A stretch of DNA of 64,000 bases from Antedon mediterranea. Taxonomy: Eukaryota > Echinodermata > Crinoidea > Comatulida > Antedonidae. How positions within the stretch are numbered: position 1 is the stretch's first letter; every line of letters starts with the position of its first letter. This document shows positions 35,680 to 49,139 of the stretch, piece by piece. Under the pieces are notes generated by a model. That model did not search any database, was not told where the DNA came from, and was given only the letters and a program-made list of their open reading frames with translations. Made by a program: the position numbers and the translations under genes. The stretch is taken from the NCBI RefSeq assembly GCF_964355755.1, contig NC_092675.1, forward strand, positions 12,787,312-12,851,311. Reading direction: 5' to 3'.

Positions 35680-38300
35680 TGAGCATTTGGATAAAACTTT
35701 TTCACACAAAACACCAAAGTGCTTAGAATAGCTTCAAATCGCATTTGGAGACGTTTTAGACCATTTTGTGATTTTTGAAAAAACTTGTTAACATAAAAAC
35801 ACCAAAGTGCTTAGAATAGCTTCAAATCACATTTGAAGATGTTTTAGACCATTTTGTGATTTTTGAAAAAACTTGTTAACATAAAAACACGAAAGTGCTT
35901 AGAATAGCTTCAAATCACATTTGGAGACGTTTTAGACCATTTTGTGATTTTTGAAAAAACTTGTTAACATAAAAACACTAAAGTGCTTAGAATAGCTTCA
36001 AATCGCATTTGGAAACGTTTTAGACCATTTTGTGATTTTCGAAAAAGATTGTTAACATAAAAACACTAATGTGCTTAGAATCACATTATAAACCGTTTTA
36101 GACCATTTTGAGCATTTCGATAACAATTTTCACACAAAAACATCAAAGAGCACAAAATAACTTAATATCGTATTTATAAATGTTTTAGACCATTTTGAGC
36201 ATTTCGACAAAACTTTTTCACACAAAACACCAAAGTGCTTAGAATAGCTTCAAATCGCATTTGGAGACGTTTTAGACCATTTTGTGATTTCGATGAAACT
36301 TGATTACACAAAAACATCAAAGTGCTTAAAATCACATTATAAACCATTTTAGACCATTTTGAGCATTTCGATAACACTTTTCACACAAAAACATCAAAGA
36401 GCAAAAAATAGCTTAATATCGTATTTAAAAACGTTTTAGACCATTTTGAGCATTTAGACAAAACTTTTTCACACAAAACACCAAAGTGCTTAGAATAGCT
36501 TCAAATCGCATTTGGAGACGTTTTAGAACATTTTGTGTTTTTCGAAAAAAACTGGTAACATAAAAACACCAAAGTGCTTAGAATAGCTTCAAATCGCATT
36601 TGGAGACGTTTTAGAACATTTTGTGTTCTTCGAAAAAACCTGTTAACATAAAAACACCAAAGTGCTTAGAATAGCTTCAAATCGCATTTGGAGACGTTTT
36701 AGACCATTTTGTGATTTTTGAAAAAACTTGTTAACATAAAAACACCAAAGTGCTTAGAATAGCTTCAAATCACATTTGGAGACGTTTTAGACCATTTTGT
36801 GATTTTCGAAAAAACTTGTTAACATAAAAACACCAAAGTGCTTAGAATAGCGTCAAATCGTATTTGGAGACGTTTTAGACCATTTTGTGATTTTCGAAAA
36901 AACTTGTTAACATAAAAACACCAAAGTGCTTAGAATAGCTTCAAATCGCATTTGGAGACGGTTTAGACCATTTTATGATTTTGAAAAAACTTGTTAACAT
37001 AAAAACACCAAAGTGCTTAGAATAGCTTCAAATCGCATTTGGAGACGTTTTAGACCATTTTGTGATTTTCGAAAAAACTTGTTAACATAAAAACACCAAA
37101 GTGCTTAGAATAGCTTCAAATCGTATTTGGAGACGTTTTAGACCATTTTGAGATTTTCGAAAAAACTTGGTTACACAAAAACATCAAAGTGCTTAAAATC
37201 ACATTATAAACCGTTTTAGACCATTTTGAGCATTTCAATAACACTTTTCACACAAAAACATCAAAGAGCACAAAATAGCTTAATATCGTATTTAAAAACG
37301 TTTTAGACCATTTTGAGCATTTCGACAAAACTTTTTCACACAAAACACCAAAGTGCTTAGAATAGCTTCAAATCGCATTTGGAGACGTTTTAAACCAATT
37401 TGTGCATTTCGATGAAACTTGATTACACAAAAACATCAAAGTGCTTAAAATCACATTATAAACCAATTTAGACCATTTTGAGCATTTCGATAACACTTTT
37501 CACACAAAAACATCAAAGAGCACAAAATAGCTTAATATCGTATTTAAAAACGTTTTAGACCATTTTGAGCATTTCGACAAAACTTTTTCACACAAAACAC
37601 CAAAGTGCTTAGAATAGCTTCAAATCGCATTTGGAGACGTTTTAGACCAATTTGTGCATTTCGATGAAACTTGATTACACAAAAACATCAAAGTGCTTAA
37701 AATCACATTATAAACCGTTTTAGACCATTTTGAGCATTTCGATAACACTTTTCACACAAAAACATCAAAGAGCACAAAATAGCTTAATATCGTATTTAAA
37801 AACGTTTTAGACCATTTTGAGCATTTAGACAAAACTTTTTCACACAAAACACCAAAGTGCTTAGAATAGCTTCAAATCGCATTTGGAGACGTTTTAGACC
37901 ATTTTGTGATTTTTGAAAAAACTTGTTAACATAAAAACACCAAAGTGCTTAGAATAGCTTCAAATCACATTTGGAGACGTTTTAGACCATTTTGTGATTT
38001 TCGAAAAAACTTGTTAACATAAAAACACGAAAGTGCTTAGAATAGCTTCAAATCGCATTTGGAAACGTTTTAGACCATTTTGTGATTTTCGAAAAAACTT
38101 GTTAACATAAAAACACGAAAGTGCTTAGAATCACATTATAAACCGTTTTAGACCATTTTGAGCATTTCGATAACAATTTTCACACAAAAACATCAAAGAG
38201 CACAAAATAGCCTAATATCGTATTTAAAAATGTTTTAGACCATTTTGAGCATTTGGATAAAACTTTTTCACACAAAACACCAAAGTGCTTAGAATAGCTT
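35680..38300. repeat. Segmental duplication S4, copy 2, with an extra cassette
   Basis: This is the partner of about 10690-13075. It contains two consecutive A'-B-C groups at about 37370-37860 where the other copy has one, a length gain of 252 bp. Single-base differences include ATTTCAATAAC near 37235 (a CpG changed to CpA), TTTTAAACCAATTTG near 37390 and AAACCAATTTAGACC near 37462. The ends blend into ordinary A runs. Confidence 0.83.
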
Positions 38301-40513
38301 CAAATCGCATTTGGAGACGTTTTAGACCATTTTGTGATTTTTGAAAAAACTTGTTAACATAAAAACACCAAAGTGCTTAGAATAGCTTCAAATCACATTT
38401 GGAGACGTTTTAGACCATTTTGTGATTTTCGAAAAAACTTGTTAACATAAAAACACGAAAGTGCTTAGAATAGCTTCAAATCGCATTTGGAAACGTTTTA
38501 GACCATTTAGTGATTTTCGAAAAAACTTGTTAACATAAAAACACGAAAGTGCTTAGAATAGCTTCAAATCGCATTTGGAAACGTTTTAGACCATTTTGTG
38601 ATTTTCGAAAAAAATTGTTAACATAAAAACACCAAAGTGTTTAGAATAGCTTCAAATCGCATTTGGAGACGTTTTAGACCAATTTGTGATTTTCGAAAAA
38701 ACTTATCAACATAAAAACACCAAAGAGTTTAGAATAGCTTCAAATCGCATTTGGAGACGTTTTAGACCATTTTGTGATTTTCGAAAAAACTTGTTAACAT
38801 AAAAACACGAAAGTGCTTAGAATAGCTTCAAATCGCATTTGGAAACGTTTTAGACCATTTTGTGATTTTCGAAAAAACTTGTTAACATAAAAACATGAAA
38901 GTGCTTAGAATAGCTTCAAATCGTATTTGGAGACGTTTTAGACCATTTTGTGATTTTCGAAAAAACTTGTTAACATAAAATCACCAATGTGCTTAGAATA
39001 GCTTCAAATCGCATTTTGAGACGTTTTAGACCATTTTGTGCATTTCGATGAAACTTGGTTACACAAAAACATCAAAGTGCTTAAAATCACATTATAAACC
39101 ATTTTAGACCATTTTGAGCATTTCGATAACACTTTTCACACAAAAACATCAAAGAGCACAAAATAGCTTAATATCGTATTTAAAAACGTTTTAGACCATT
39201 TTGAGCATTTCGACAAAACTTTTTCACACAAAACACCAAAGTGCTTAGAATAGCTTCAAATCGCATTTGGAGACGTTTTAGACCATTTTGTGATTTTCGA
39301 AAAAACTTGTTAACATAAAAACATCAAAGTGTACAGAATAACTTCAAATCGCATTTGGAGACCGTTTTAGGCCAATTTGTGATTTTCGAAAAAACTTGTT
39401 AACCTAAAAATATCAAAGTGTTTAGAATAGCTTCAAATCGCATTTGGAGACGTTTTAGACCATTTTGTGATTTTCGAAAAAACTTGTTAACATAAAAACA
39501 CCAAAGTGCTTCAAATCGCATTTGGAGACATTTTAGACCAATTTGTGATTTTTGAAAAAACTTGTTAACATAAAAACACCAAAGTGCTTACAATAGCTTC
39601 AAATCGTATTTGGAGACGTTTTAGACCATTTTGTGATTTTCGAAAAAACTTGTTAACATAAAAACACCAAAGTACTTAGAATAGCTTCAAATCGCATTTG
39701 GAGACGTTTTAGACCATTTTATGCATTTCGATGAAACTTGGTTACACAAGAACATCAATGTGCTTAAAATCACATTATAATCCGTTTTAGACCATTTTGA
39801 GCATTTCGATAACACTTTTCACACAAAAACATCAAAGAGCACAAAATAGCTTAATATCGTATTTAAAAACGTTTTAGACCATTTTGAGCATTTAGACAAA
39901 ACTTTTTCACACAAAACACCAAAGTGTTTAGAATAGCTTCAAATCGCATTTGGAGACGTTTTAGACCATTTTGTGATTTTTGAAAAAACTTGTTAACATA
40001 AAAACACCAAAGTGCTTCAAATCGCATTTGAGACATTTTAGACCAATTTGTGATTTTTGAAAAAACTTGTTAACATAAAAACACCAAAGTGCTTACAATA
40101 GCTTCAAATCGTATTTGGAGACGTTTTAGACCATTTTGTGATTTTCGAAAAAACTTGTTAACATAAAAACACCAAAGTACTTAGAATAGCTTCAAATCGC
40201 ATTTGGAGACGTTTTAGACCATTTTATGCATTTCGATGAAACTTGGTTACACAAAAACATCAAAGTGCTTAAAATCACATTATAATCCGTTTTAGACCAT
40301 TTTGAGCATTTCGATAACACTTTTCACACAAAAACATCAAAGAGCACAAAATAGCTTAATATCGTATTTAAAAACTTTTTAGACCATTTTGAGCATTTCG
40401 ACAAAACTTTTTCACACAAATCACCAAAGTGCTTAGAATAGCTTCAAATCGCATTTGGAGACGTTTTAGACCATTTTGTGATTTTCGAAAAAAATTGTTA
40501 ACATAAAAACATC
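38301..40513. repeat. A runs with CAATGTGC and GTGTACAG haplotypes
   Basis: This segment resembles 5100-6380 and 18720-20000. It has the ACATGAAAG and ACACCAATGTGC markers (about 38890-38990), the AACATCAAAGTGTACAGAAT monomer near 39325 with GGAGACCGTTTTAGGCC, and 10-bp-deleted A monomers near 39505 and 40012. It includes the TATGCATTTCG A' form twice (about 39720 and 40226). The repetition of A' plus flanks between about 39500 and 40400 suggests a further local duplication of roughly 0.5 kb. Confidence 0.8.
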
Positions 40514-43500
40514 AAAGTGTACAGAATAGCTTCAAATCGCATTTGGAGACCGTTTTAGGCCAATTTGTGATTTTCGAAAAAACTTGTTAACCTAAAAATA
40601 CCAAAGTGTTTAGAATAGCTTCAAATCGCATTTGGAGACGTTTTAGACCATTTTGTGATTTTCGAAAAAACTTGTTAACATAAAAACACCAAAGTGCTTA
40701 GAATAGCTTCAAATCGCATTTGGAGACATTTTAGACCAATTTGTGATTTTCTAAAAAACTTATCAACATAAAAACACCAAAGGGTTTAGAATATCTTCAA
40801 ATCGCATTTGGAGACGTTTTAGACCATTTTGTGATTTTCGAAAAAACTTGTTAACATAAAAACACCAAAGTGCTTAGAATAGCTTCAAATCGCATTTGGA
40901 GACGTTTTAGACCAATTTGTGATTTTCGAAAAAACTTATCAACATAAAAACACCAAAGGGTTTAGAATAGCTTCATTTGGAGACGTTTTAGACCATTTTG
41001 TGATTTTGAAAAAACTTGTTAACATAAAAACACCAAAGTGCTTAGAATAGCTTCAAATCGCATTTGGAGACGTTTTAGACCATTTTGTGATTTTCGAAAA
41101 AACTTGTTAACATAAAAACACCAAAGTGCTTAGAATAGCTTCAAATCGTATTTGGAGACGTTTTAGACCATTTTGAGATTTTCGAAAAAACTTGGTTACA
41201 CAAAAACATCAAAGTGCTTAAAATCACATTATAAACCGTTTTAGACCATTTTGAGCATTTCGATAACACTTTTCACACAAAAACATCAAAGAGCACAAAA
41301 TAGCTTAATATCGTATTTAAAAACGTTTTAGACCATTTTGAGCATTTAGACAAAACTTTTTCACACAAAACACCAAAGTGCTTAGAATAGCTTCAAATCG
41401 CATTTGGAGACGTTTTAGAACATTTTGTGTTTTTCGAAAAAAACTGTTAACATAAAAACACCAAAGTGCTTAGAATAGCTTCAAATCGCATTTGGAGACG
41501 TTTTAGAACATTTTGTGTTCTTCGAAAAAACCTGTTAACATAAAAACACCAAAGTGCTTAGAATAGCTTCAAATCGCATTTGGAGACGTTTTAGACCATT
41601 TTGTGATTTTTGAAAAAACTTGTTAACATGAAAACACCAAAGTGCTTAGAATAGCTTCAAATCACATTTGGAGACGTTTTAGACCATTTTGTGATTTTCG
41701 AAAAAACTTGTTAACATAAAAACACGAAAGTGGTTAGAATAGCTTCAAATCGCATTTGGAAACGTTTTAGACCATTTTGTGATTTTCGAAAAAGATTGTT
41801 AACATAAAAACACCAAAGTGCTTAGAATCACAATATAAACCGTTTTAGACCATTTTGAGCATTTCGATAACAATTTTCACACAAAAACATCAAAGAGCAC
41901 AAAATAGCTTAATATCGTATTTAAAAATGTTTTAGACCATTTTGAGCATTTAGATAAAACTTTTTCACACAAAACACCAAAGTGCTTAGAATAGCTTCAA
42001 ATCGCATTTGGAGACGGTTTAGACCATTTTGTGATTTTGAAAAAACTTGTTAACATAAAAACACCAAAGTGCTTAGAATAGCTTCAAATCGCATTTGGAG
42101 ACGTTTTAGACCATTTTGTGATTTTCGAAAGAACTTGTTAACATAAAAACACCAAAGTGCTTAGAATAGCTTCAAATCGTATTTGGAGACGTTTTAGACC
42201 ATTTTGAGATTTTCGAAAAAACTTGGTTACACAAAAACATCAAAGTGCTTAAAATCACATTATAGACCGTTTTAGACCATTTTGAACATTTCGATAACAC
42301 TTTTCACACAAAAACATCAAAGAGCACAAAATAGCTTAATATCGTATTTAAAAACGTTTTAGACCATTTTGAGCATTTCGACAAAACTTGTTCACACAAA
42401 ACACCAAAGTGCTTAGAATAGCTTCAAATCGCATTTGGAGACGTTTTAGACCATTTTGTGATTTTCGAAAAAAATTGTTAACATAAAAACATCAAAGTGT
42501 ACAGAATAGCTTCAAATCGCATTTGGAGACCGTTTTAGGCCAATTTGTGATTTTCGAAAAAACTTGTTAACCTAAAAATACCAAAGTGTTTAGAATAGCT
42601 TCAAATCGCATTTGGAGACGTTTTAGACCATTTTGTAATTTTCGAAAAAACTTGTTAACATAAAAACACCAAAGTGCTTAGAATAGCTTCAAATCGCATT
42701 TGGAGACATTTTAGACCAATTTGTGATTTTCTAAAAAACTTATCAACATAAAAACACCAAAGGGTTTAGAATATCTTCAAATCGCATTTGGAGACGTTTT
42801 AGACCATTTTGTGATTTTCGAAAAAACTTGTTAACATAAAAACACCAAAGTGCTTAGAATAGCTTCAAATCGCATTTGGAGACATTTTAGACCAATTTGT
42901 GATTTTCTAAAAAACTTATCAACATAAAAACACCAAAGGGTTTAGAATATCTTCAAATCGCATTTGGAGACGTTTTAGACCATTTTGTGATTTTCGAAAA
43001 AACTTGTTAACATAAAAACACCAAAGTGCTTAGAATAGCTTCAAATCGCATTTGGAGACGTTTTAGACCAATTTGTGATTTTCGAAAAAACTTATCAACA
43101 TAAAAACACCAAAGGGTTTAGAATAGCTTCATTTGGAGACGTTTTAGACCATTTTGTGATTTTGAAAAAACTTGTTAACATAAAAACACCAAAGTGCTTA
43201 GAATAGCTTCAAATCGCATTTGGAGACGTTTTAGACCATTTTGTGATTTTCGAAAAAACTTGTTAACATAAAAACACCAAAGTGCTTAGAATAGCTTCAA
43301 ATCGTATTTGGAGACGTTTTAGACCATTTTGAGATTTTCGAAAAAACTTGGTTACACAAAAACATCAAAGTGCTTAAAATCACATTATAAACCGTTTTAG
43401 ACCATTTTGAGCATTTCGATAACACTTTTCACACAAAAACATCAAAGAGCACAAAATAGCTTAATATCGTATTTAAAAACGTTTTAGACCATTTTGAGCA

Positions 43501-46500
43501 TTTAGACAAAACTTTTTCACACAAAACACCAAAGTGCTTAGAATAGCTTCAAATCGCATTTGGAGACGTTTTAGAACATTTTGTGTTTTTCGAAAAAAAC
43601 TGTTAACATAAAAACACCAAAGTGCTTAGAATAGCTTCAAATCGCATTTGGAGACGTTTTAGAACATTTTGTGTTCTTCGAAAAAACCTGTTAACATAAA
43701 AACACCAAAGTGCTTAGAATAGCTTCAAATCGCATTTGGAGACGTTTTAGACCATTTTGTGATTTTTGAAAAAACTTGTTAACATGAAAACACCAAAGTG
43801 CTTAGAATAGCTTCAAATCACATTTGGAGACGTTTTAGACCATTTTGTGATTTTCGAAAAAACTTGTTAACATAAAAACACGAAAGTGGTTAGAATAGCT
43901 TCAAATCGCATTTGGAAACGTTTTAGACCATTTTGTGATTTTCGAAAAAGATTGTTAACATAAAAACACCAAAGTGCTTAGAATCACAATATAAACCGTT
44001 TTAGACCATTTTGAGCATTTCGATAACAATTTTCACACAAAAACATCAAAGAGCACAAAATAGCTTAATATCGTATTTAAAAATGTTTTAGACCATTTTG
44101 AGCATTTAGATAAAACTTTTTCACACAAAACACCAAAGTGCTTAGAATAGCTTCAAATCGCATTTGGAGACGGTTTAGACCATTTTGTGATTTTGAAAAA
44201 ACTTGTTAACATAAAAACACCAAAGTGCTTAGAATAGCTTCAAATCGCATTTGGAGACGTTTTAGACCATTTTGTGATTTTCGAAAGAACTTGTTAACAT
44301 AAAAACACCAAAGTGCTTAGAATAGCTTCAAATCGTATTTGGAGACGTTTTAGACCATTTTGAGATTTTCGAAAAAACTTGGTTACACAAAAACATCAAA
44401 GTGCTTAAAATCACATTATAGACCGTTTTAGACCATTTTGAACATTTCGATAACACTTTTCACACAAAAACATCAAAGAGCACAAAATAGCTTAATATCG
44501 TATTTAAAAACGTTTTAGACCATTTTGAGCATTTCGACAAAACTTGTTCACACAAAACACCAAAGTGCTTAGAATAGCTTCAAATCGCATTTGGAGACGT
44601 TTTAGACCATTTTGTGATTTTCGAAAAAAATTGTTAACATAAAAACATCAAAGTGTACAGAATAGCTTCAAATCGCATTTGGAGACCGTTTTAGGCCAAT
44701 TTGTGATTTTCGAAAAAACTTGTTAACCTAAAAATACCAAAGTGTTTAGAATAGCTTCAAATCGCATTTGGAGACGTTTTAGACCATTTTGTAATTTTCG
44801 AAAAAACTTGTTAACATAAAAACACCAAAGTGCTTAGAATAGCTTCAAATCGCATTTGGAGACATTTTAGACCAATTTGTGATTTTCTAAAAAACTTATC
44901 AACATAAAAACACCAAAGGGTTTAGAATATCTTCAAATCGCATTTGGAGACGTTTTAGACCATTTTGTGATTTTCGAAAAAACTTGTTAACATAAAAACA
45001 CCAAAGTGCTTAGAATAGCTTCAAATCGCATTTGGAGACGTTTTAGACCAATTTGTGATTTTCGAAAAAACTTATCAACATAAAAACACCAAAGGGTTTA
45101 GAATAGCTTCATTTGGAGACGTTTTAGACCATTTTGTGATTTTGAAAAAACTTGTTAACATAAAAACACCAAAGTGCTTAGAATAGCTTCAAATCGCATT
45201 TGGAGACGTTTTAGACCATTTTGTGATTTTCGAAAAAACTTGTTAACATAAAAACACCAAAGTGCTTAGAATAGCTTCAAATCGTATTTGGAGACGTTTT
45301 AGACCATTTTGAGATTTTCGAAAAAACTTGGTTACACAAAAACATCAAAGTGCTTAAAATCACATTATAAACCGTTTTAGACCATTTTGAGCATTTCGAT
45401 AACACTTTTCACACAAAAACATCAAAGAGCACAAAATAGCTTAATATCGTATTTAAAAACGTTTTAGACCATTTTGAGCATTTAGACAAAACTTTTTCAC
45501 ACAAAACACCAAAGTGCTTAGAATAGCTTCAAATCGCATTTGGAGACGTTTTAGAACATTTTGTGTTTTTCGAAAAAAACTGTTAACATAAAAACACCAA
45601 AGTGCTTAGAACAGCTTCAAATCGCATTTGGAGACGTTTTAGAACATTTTGTGTTCTTCGAAAAAACCTGTTAACATAAAAACACCAAAGTGCTTAGAAT
45701 AGCTTCAAATCGCATTTGGAGACGTTTTAGACCATTTTGTGATTTTTGAAAAAACTTGTTAACATAAAAACACCAAAGTGCTTAGAATAGCTTCAAATCA
45801 CATTTGGAGACGTTTTAGACCATTTTGTGATTTTCGAAAAAACTTGTTAACATAAAAACACGAAAGTGGTTAGAATAGCTTCAAATCGCATTTGGAAACG
45901 TTTTAGACCATTTTGTGATTTTCGAAAAAGATTGTTAACATAAAAACACCAAAGTGCTTAGAATCACAATATAAACCGTTTTAGACCATTTTGAGCATTT
46001 CGATAACAATTTTCACACAAAAACATCAAAGAGCACAAAATAGCTTAATATCGTATTTAAAAATGTTTTAGACCATTTTGAGCATTTAGATAAAACTTTT
46101 TCACACAAAACACCAAAGTGCTTAGAATAGCTTCAAATCGCATTTGGAGACGGTTTAGACCATTTTGTGATTTTGAAAAAACTTGTTAACATAAAAACAC
46201 CAAAGTGCTTAGAATAGCTTCAAATCGCATTTGGAGACGTTTTAGACCATTTTGTGATTTTCGAAAGAACTTGTTAACATAAAAACACCAAAGTGCTTAG
46301 AATAGCTTCAAATCGTATTTGGAGACGTTTTAGACCATTTTGAGATTTTCGAAAAAACTTGGTTACACAAAAACATCAAAGTGCTTAAAATCACATTATA
46401 AACCGTTTTAGACCATTTTGAACATTTCGATAACACTTTTCACACAAAAACATCAAAGAGCACAAAATAGCTTAATATCGTATTTAAAAACGTTTTAGAC

Positions 46501-46588
46501 CATTTTGAGCATTTCGACAAAACTTTTTCACACAAAACACCAAAGTGCTTAGAATAGCTTCAAATCGCATTTGGAGACGTTTTAGACC
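40514..46588. repeat. Tandem triplet of a 1,980-bp higher-order repeat
   Basis: The monomer beginning AAAGTGTACAG starts at 40514, 42494 and 44650. The first step is exactly 1,980 bp and the second 2,156 bp (1,980 + 176). The extra 176 bp is a second copy of the GACATTTTAGACC/GATTTTCTAAAAAAC A dimer at about 42845-42960. Copy 3 runs to about 46588. Copies share TTCATTTGG, AAAGTGGTTAG and CGAAAGAACTTG. Copies 2 and 3 also share TTTTGTAATTTTCG (42631, 44786), and copies 1 and 2 share ACATGAAAACACC (41627, 43782), which copy 3 lacks. This is the clearest local higher-order repeat in the window. Confidence 0.9.
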
Positions 46589-47438
46589 AATTTGTGCATT
46601 TCGATGAAACTTGATTACACAAAAACATCAACGTTCTTAAAATCACATTATAAACCGTTTTAGACCATTTTGAGCATTTCGATAACACTTTTCACACAAA
46701 AACATCAAAGAGCACAAAATAGCTTAATATCGTATTTAAAAACGTTTTAGACCATTTTTTGAGCATTTAGACAAAACTTTTTCACACAAAACACCAAAGT
46801 GCTTAGAATAGCTTCAAATCGCATTTGGAGACGTTTTAGACCATTTTGTGCATTTCGATGAAACTTGGTTACACAAAAACATCAAAGTGCTTAAAATGAC
46901 ATTATAAATCGTTTTAGACCATTTTGAGCATTTCGACAAAACTTTTTCACACAAAATACCAAAGGGCTTCAAATCGCATTTGGAGACGTTTTAGACCATT
47001 TTGTGATTTTCGAAAAAACTTTTTAACATAAAAACACCAAAGTGCTTAGAATAGCTTCAAATCACATTTGGAGACGTTTTAGACCATTTTGTGATTTTCG
47101 AAAAAACTTGTTAACATAAAAACACGAAAGTGCTTAGAATAGCTTCAAATCGCATTTGGAAACGTTTTAGACCATTTTGTGATTTTCGAAAATAATTGTT
47201 AACATAAAAACACCAAAGTGCTTAGAATCACATTATAAACCGTTTTAGACCATTTTGAGCATTTCGATAACAATTTTCACACAAAAACATCAAAGAGCAC
47301 AAAATAGCTTAATATCGTATTTAAAAATGTTTTAGACCATTTTGAGCATTTAGATAAAACTTTTTCACACAAAACACCAAAGTGCTTAGAATAGCTTCAA
47401 ATCGCATTTGGAGACGTTTTAGACCATTTTGTGATTTT
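46270..47438. repeat. Segmental duplication S5, copy 1
   Basis: The marker ACCATTTTTTGAGC, a three-base expansion of the usual ACCATTTTGAGC, lies at 46751 and recurs at 53780, an offset of 7,029. A third copy of the marker is at 61967. The segment also shares AAAATGACATTATAAATCG and AAAGGGCTTCAAATCG. It overlaps the end of the 1,980-bp triplet. A monomer starting AAAGTGTACAG at 47467 shows that the start of that higher-order unit reappears just downstream, for about 200 bp. Confidence 0.8.
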
Positions 47439-49139
47439 CGAAAAAAATTGTTAACATAAAAACATCAAAGTGTACAGAATAGCTTCAAATCGCATTTGGA
47501 GACCGTTTTAGGCCAATTTGTGATTTTCGAAAAAACTTGTTAACCTAAAAATACCAAAGTGTTTAGAATAGCTTCAAATCGCATTTGGAGACGTTTTAGA
47601 CCATTTTGTGATTTTCGAAAAAACTTGTTAACATAAAAACACCAAAGTGCTTAGAATAGCTTCAAATCACATTTGGAGACGTTTTAGACCATAAGTGCTT
47701 AGAATCACATTATAAACCGTTTTAGACCATTTTGAGCATTTCGATAACAATTTTCACACAAAAACATCAAAGAGCACAAAATAGCTTAATATCGTATTTA
47801 AAAATGTTTTAGACCATTTTGAGCATTTAGATAAAACTTTTTCACACAAAACACCAAAGTGCTTAGAATAGCTTCAAATCGCATTTGGAGACGTTTTAGA
47901 CCATTTTGTGATTTTTGAAAAAACTTGTTAACATAAAAACACCAAAGTGCTTAGAATAGCTTCAAATCACATTTGGAGAGGTTTTAGACCATTTTGTGAT
48001 TTTCGAAAAAACTTGTTAACATAAAAACACGAAAGTGCTTAGAATAGCTTCAAATCGCATTTGGAAACGTTTTAGACCATTTTGTGATTTTCGAAAAAAC
48101 TTGTTAACATAAAAACATGAAAGTGCTTAGAATAGCTTCAAATCGTATTTGGAGACGTTTTAGACCATTTTGTGATTTTCGAAAAAACTTGTTAACATAA
48201 AAACACCAATGTGCTTAGAAAAGCTTCAAATCGCATTTTGAGACGTTTTAGACCATTTTGTGCATTTCGATGAAACTTGGTTACACAAAAACATCAAAGT
48301 GCTTAAAATCACATTATAAACCATTTTAGACCATTTTGAGCATTTCGATAACACTTTTCACACAAAAACATCAAAGAGCACAAAATAGCTTAATATCGTA
48401 TTTAAAAACGTTTTAGACCATTTTGAGCATTTCGACAAAACTTTTTCACACAAAACACCAAAGTGCTTAGAATAGCTTCAAATCGCATTTGGAGACGTTT
48501 TAGACCATTTTGTGATTTTCGAAAAAACTTGTTAACATAAAAACATCAAAGTGTACAGAATAACTTCAAATCGCATTTGGAGACCGTTTTAGGCCAATTT
48601 GTGATTTTCGAAAAAACTTGTTAACCTAAAAATACCAAAGTGTTTAGAATAGCTTCAAATCGCATTTGGAGACGTTTTAGACCATTTTGTGATTTTCGAA
48701 AAAACTTGTTAACATAAAAACACCAAAGTGCTTCAAATCGCATTTGGAGACATTTTAGACCAATTTGTGATTTTTGAAAAAACTTGTTAACATAAAAACA
48801 CCAAAGTGCATACAATAGCTTCAAATCGTATTTGGAGACGTTTTAGACCATTTTGTGATTTTCGAAAAAACTTGTTAACATAAAAACACCAAAGTACTTA
48901 GAATAGCTTCAAATCGAATTTGGAGACGTTTTAGACCATTTTATGCATTTCGATGAAACTTGGTTACACAAAAACATCAATGTGCTTAAAATCACATTAT
49001 AATCCGTTTTAGACCATTTTGAGCATTTCGATAACACTTTTCACACAAAAACATCAAAGAGCACAAAATAGCTTAATATCGTATTTAAAAACGTTTTAGA
49101 CCATTTTGAGTATTTAGACAAAACTTTTTCACACAAAAC
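47439..49139. repeat. Segment related to 13885-15185
   Basis: About 47846-49146 matches about 13885-15185 at an offset of 33,961 (anchor AAAACATGA at 14151 and 48112). It includes the rare AGAAAAGCTTCAAATCG near 48217, AAAGTGCATACAATAG near 48805 and the 10-bp-deleted A monomer near 48728. Single-base differences include GGAGAGGTTT near 47975 and ATCGAATTTGG near 48915. A truncated A monomer ends at the 47693 junction. Confidence 0.82.
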
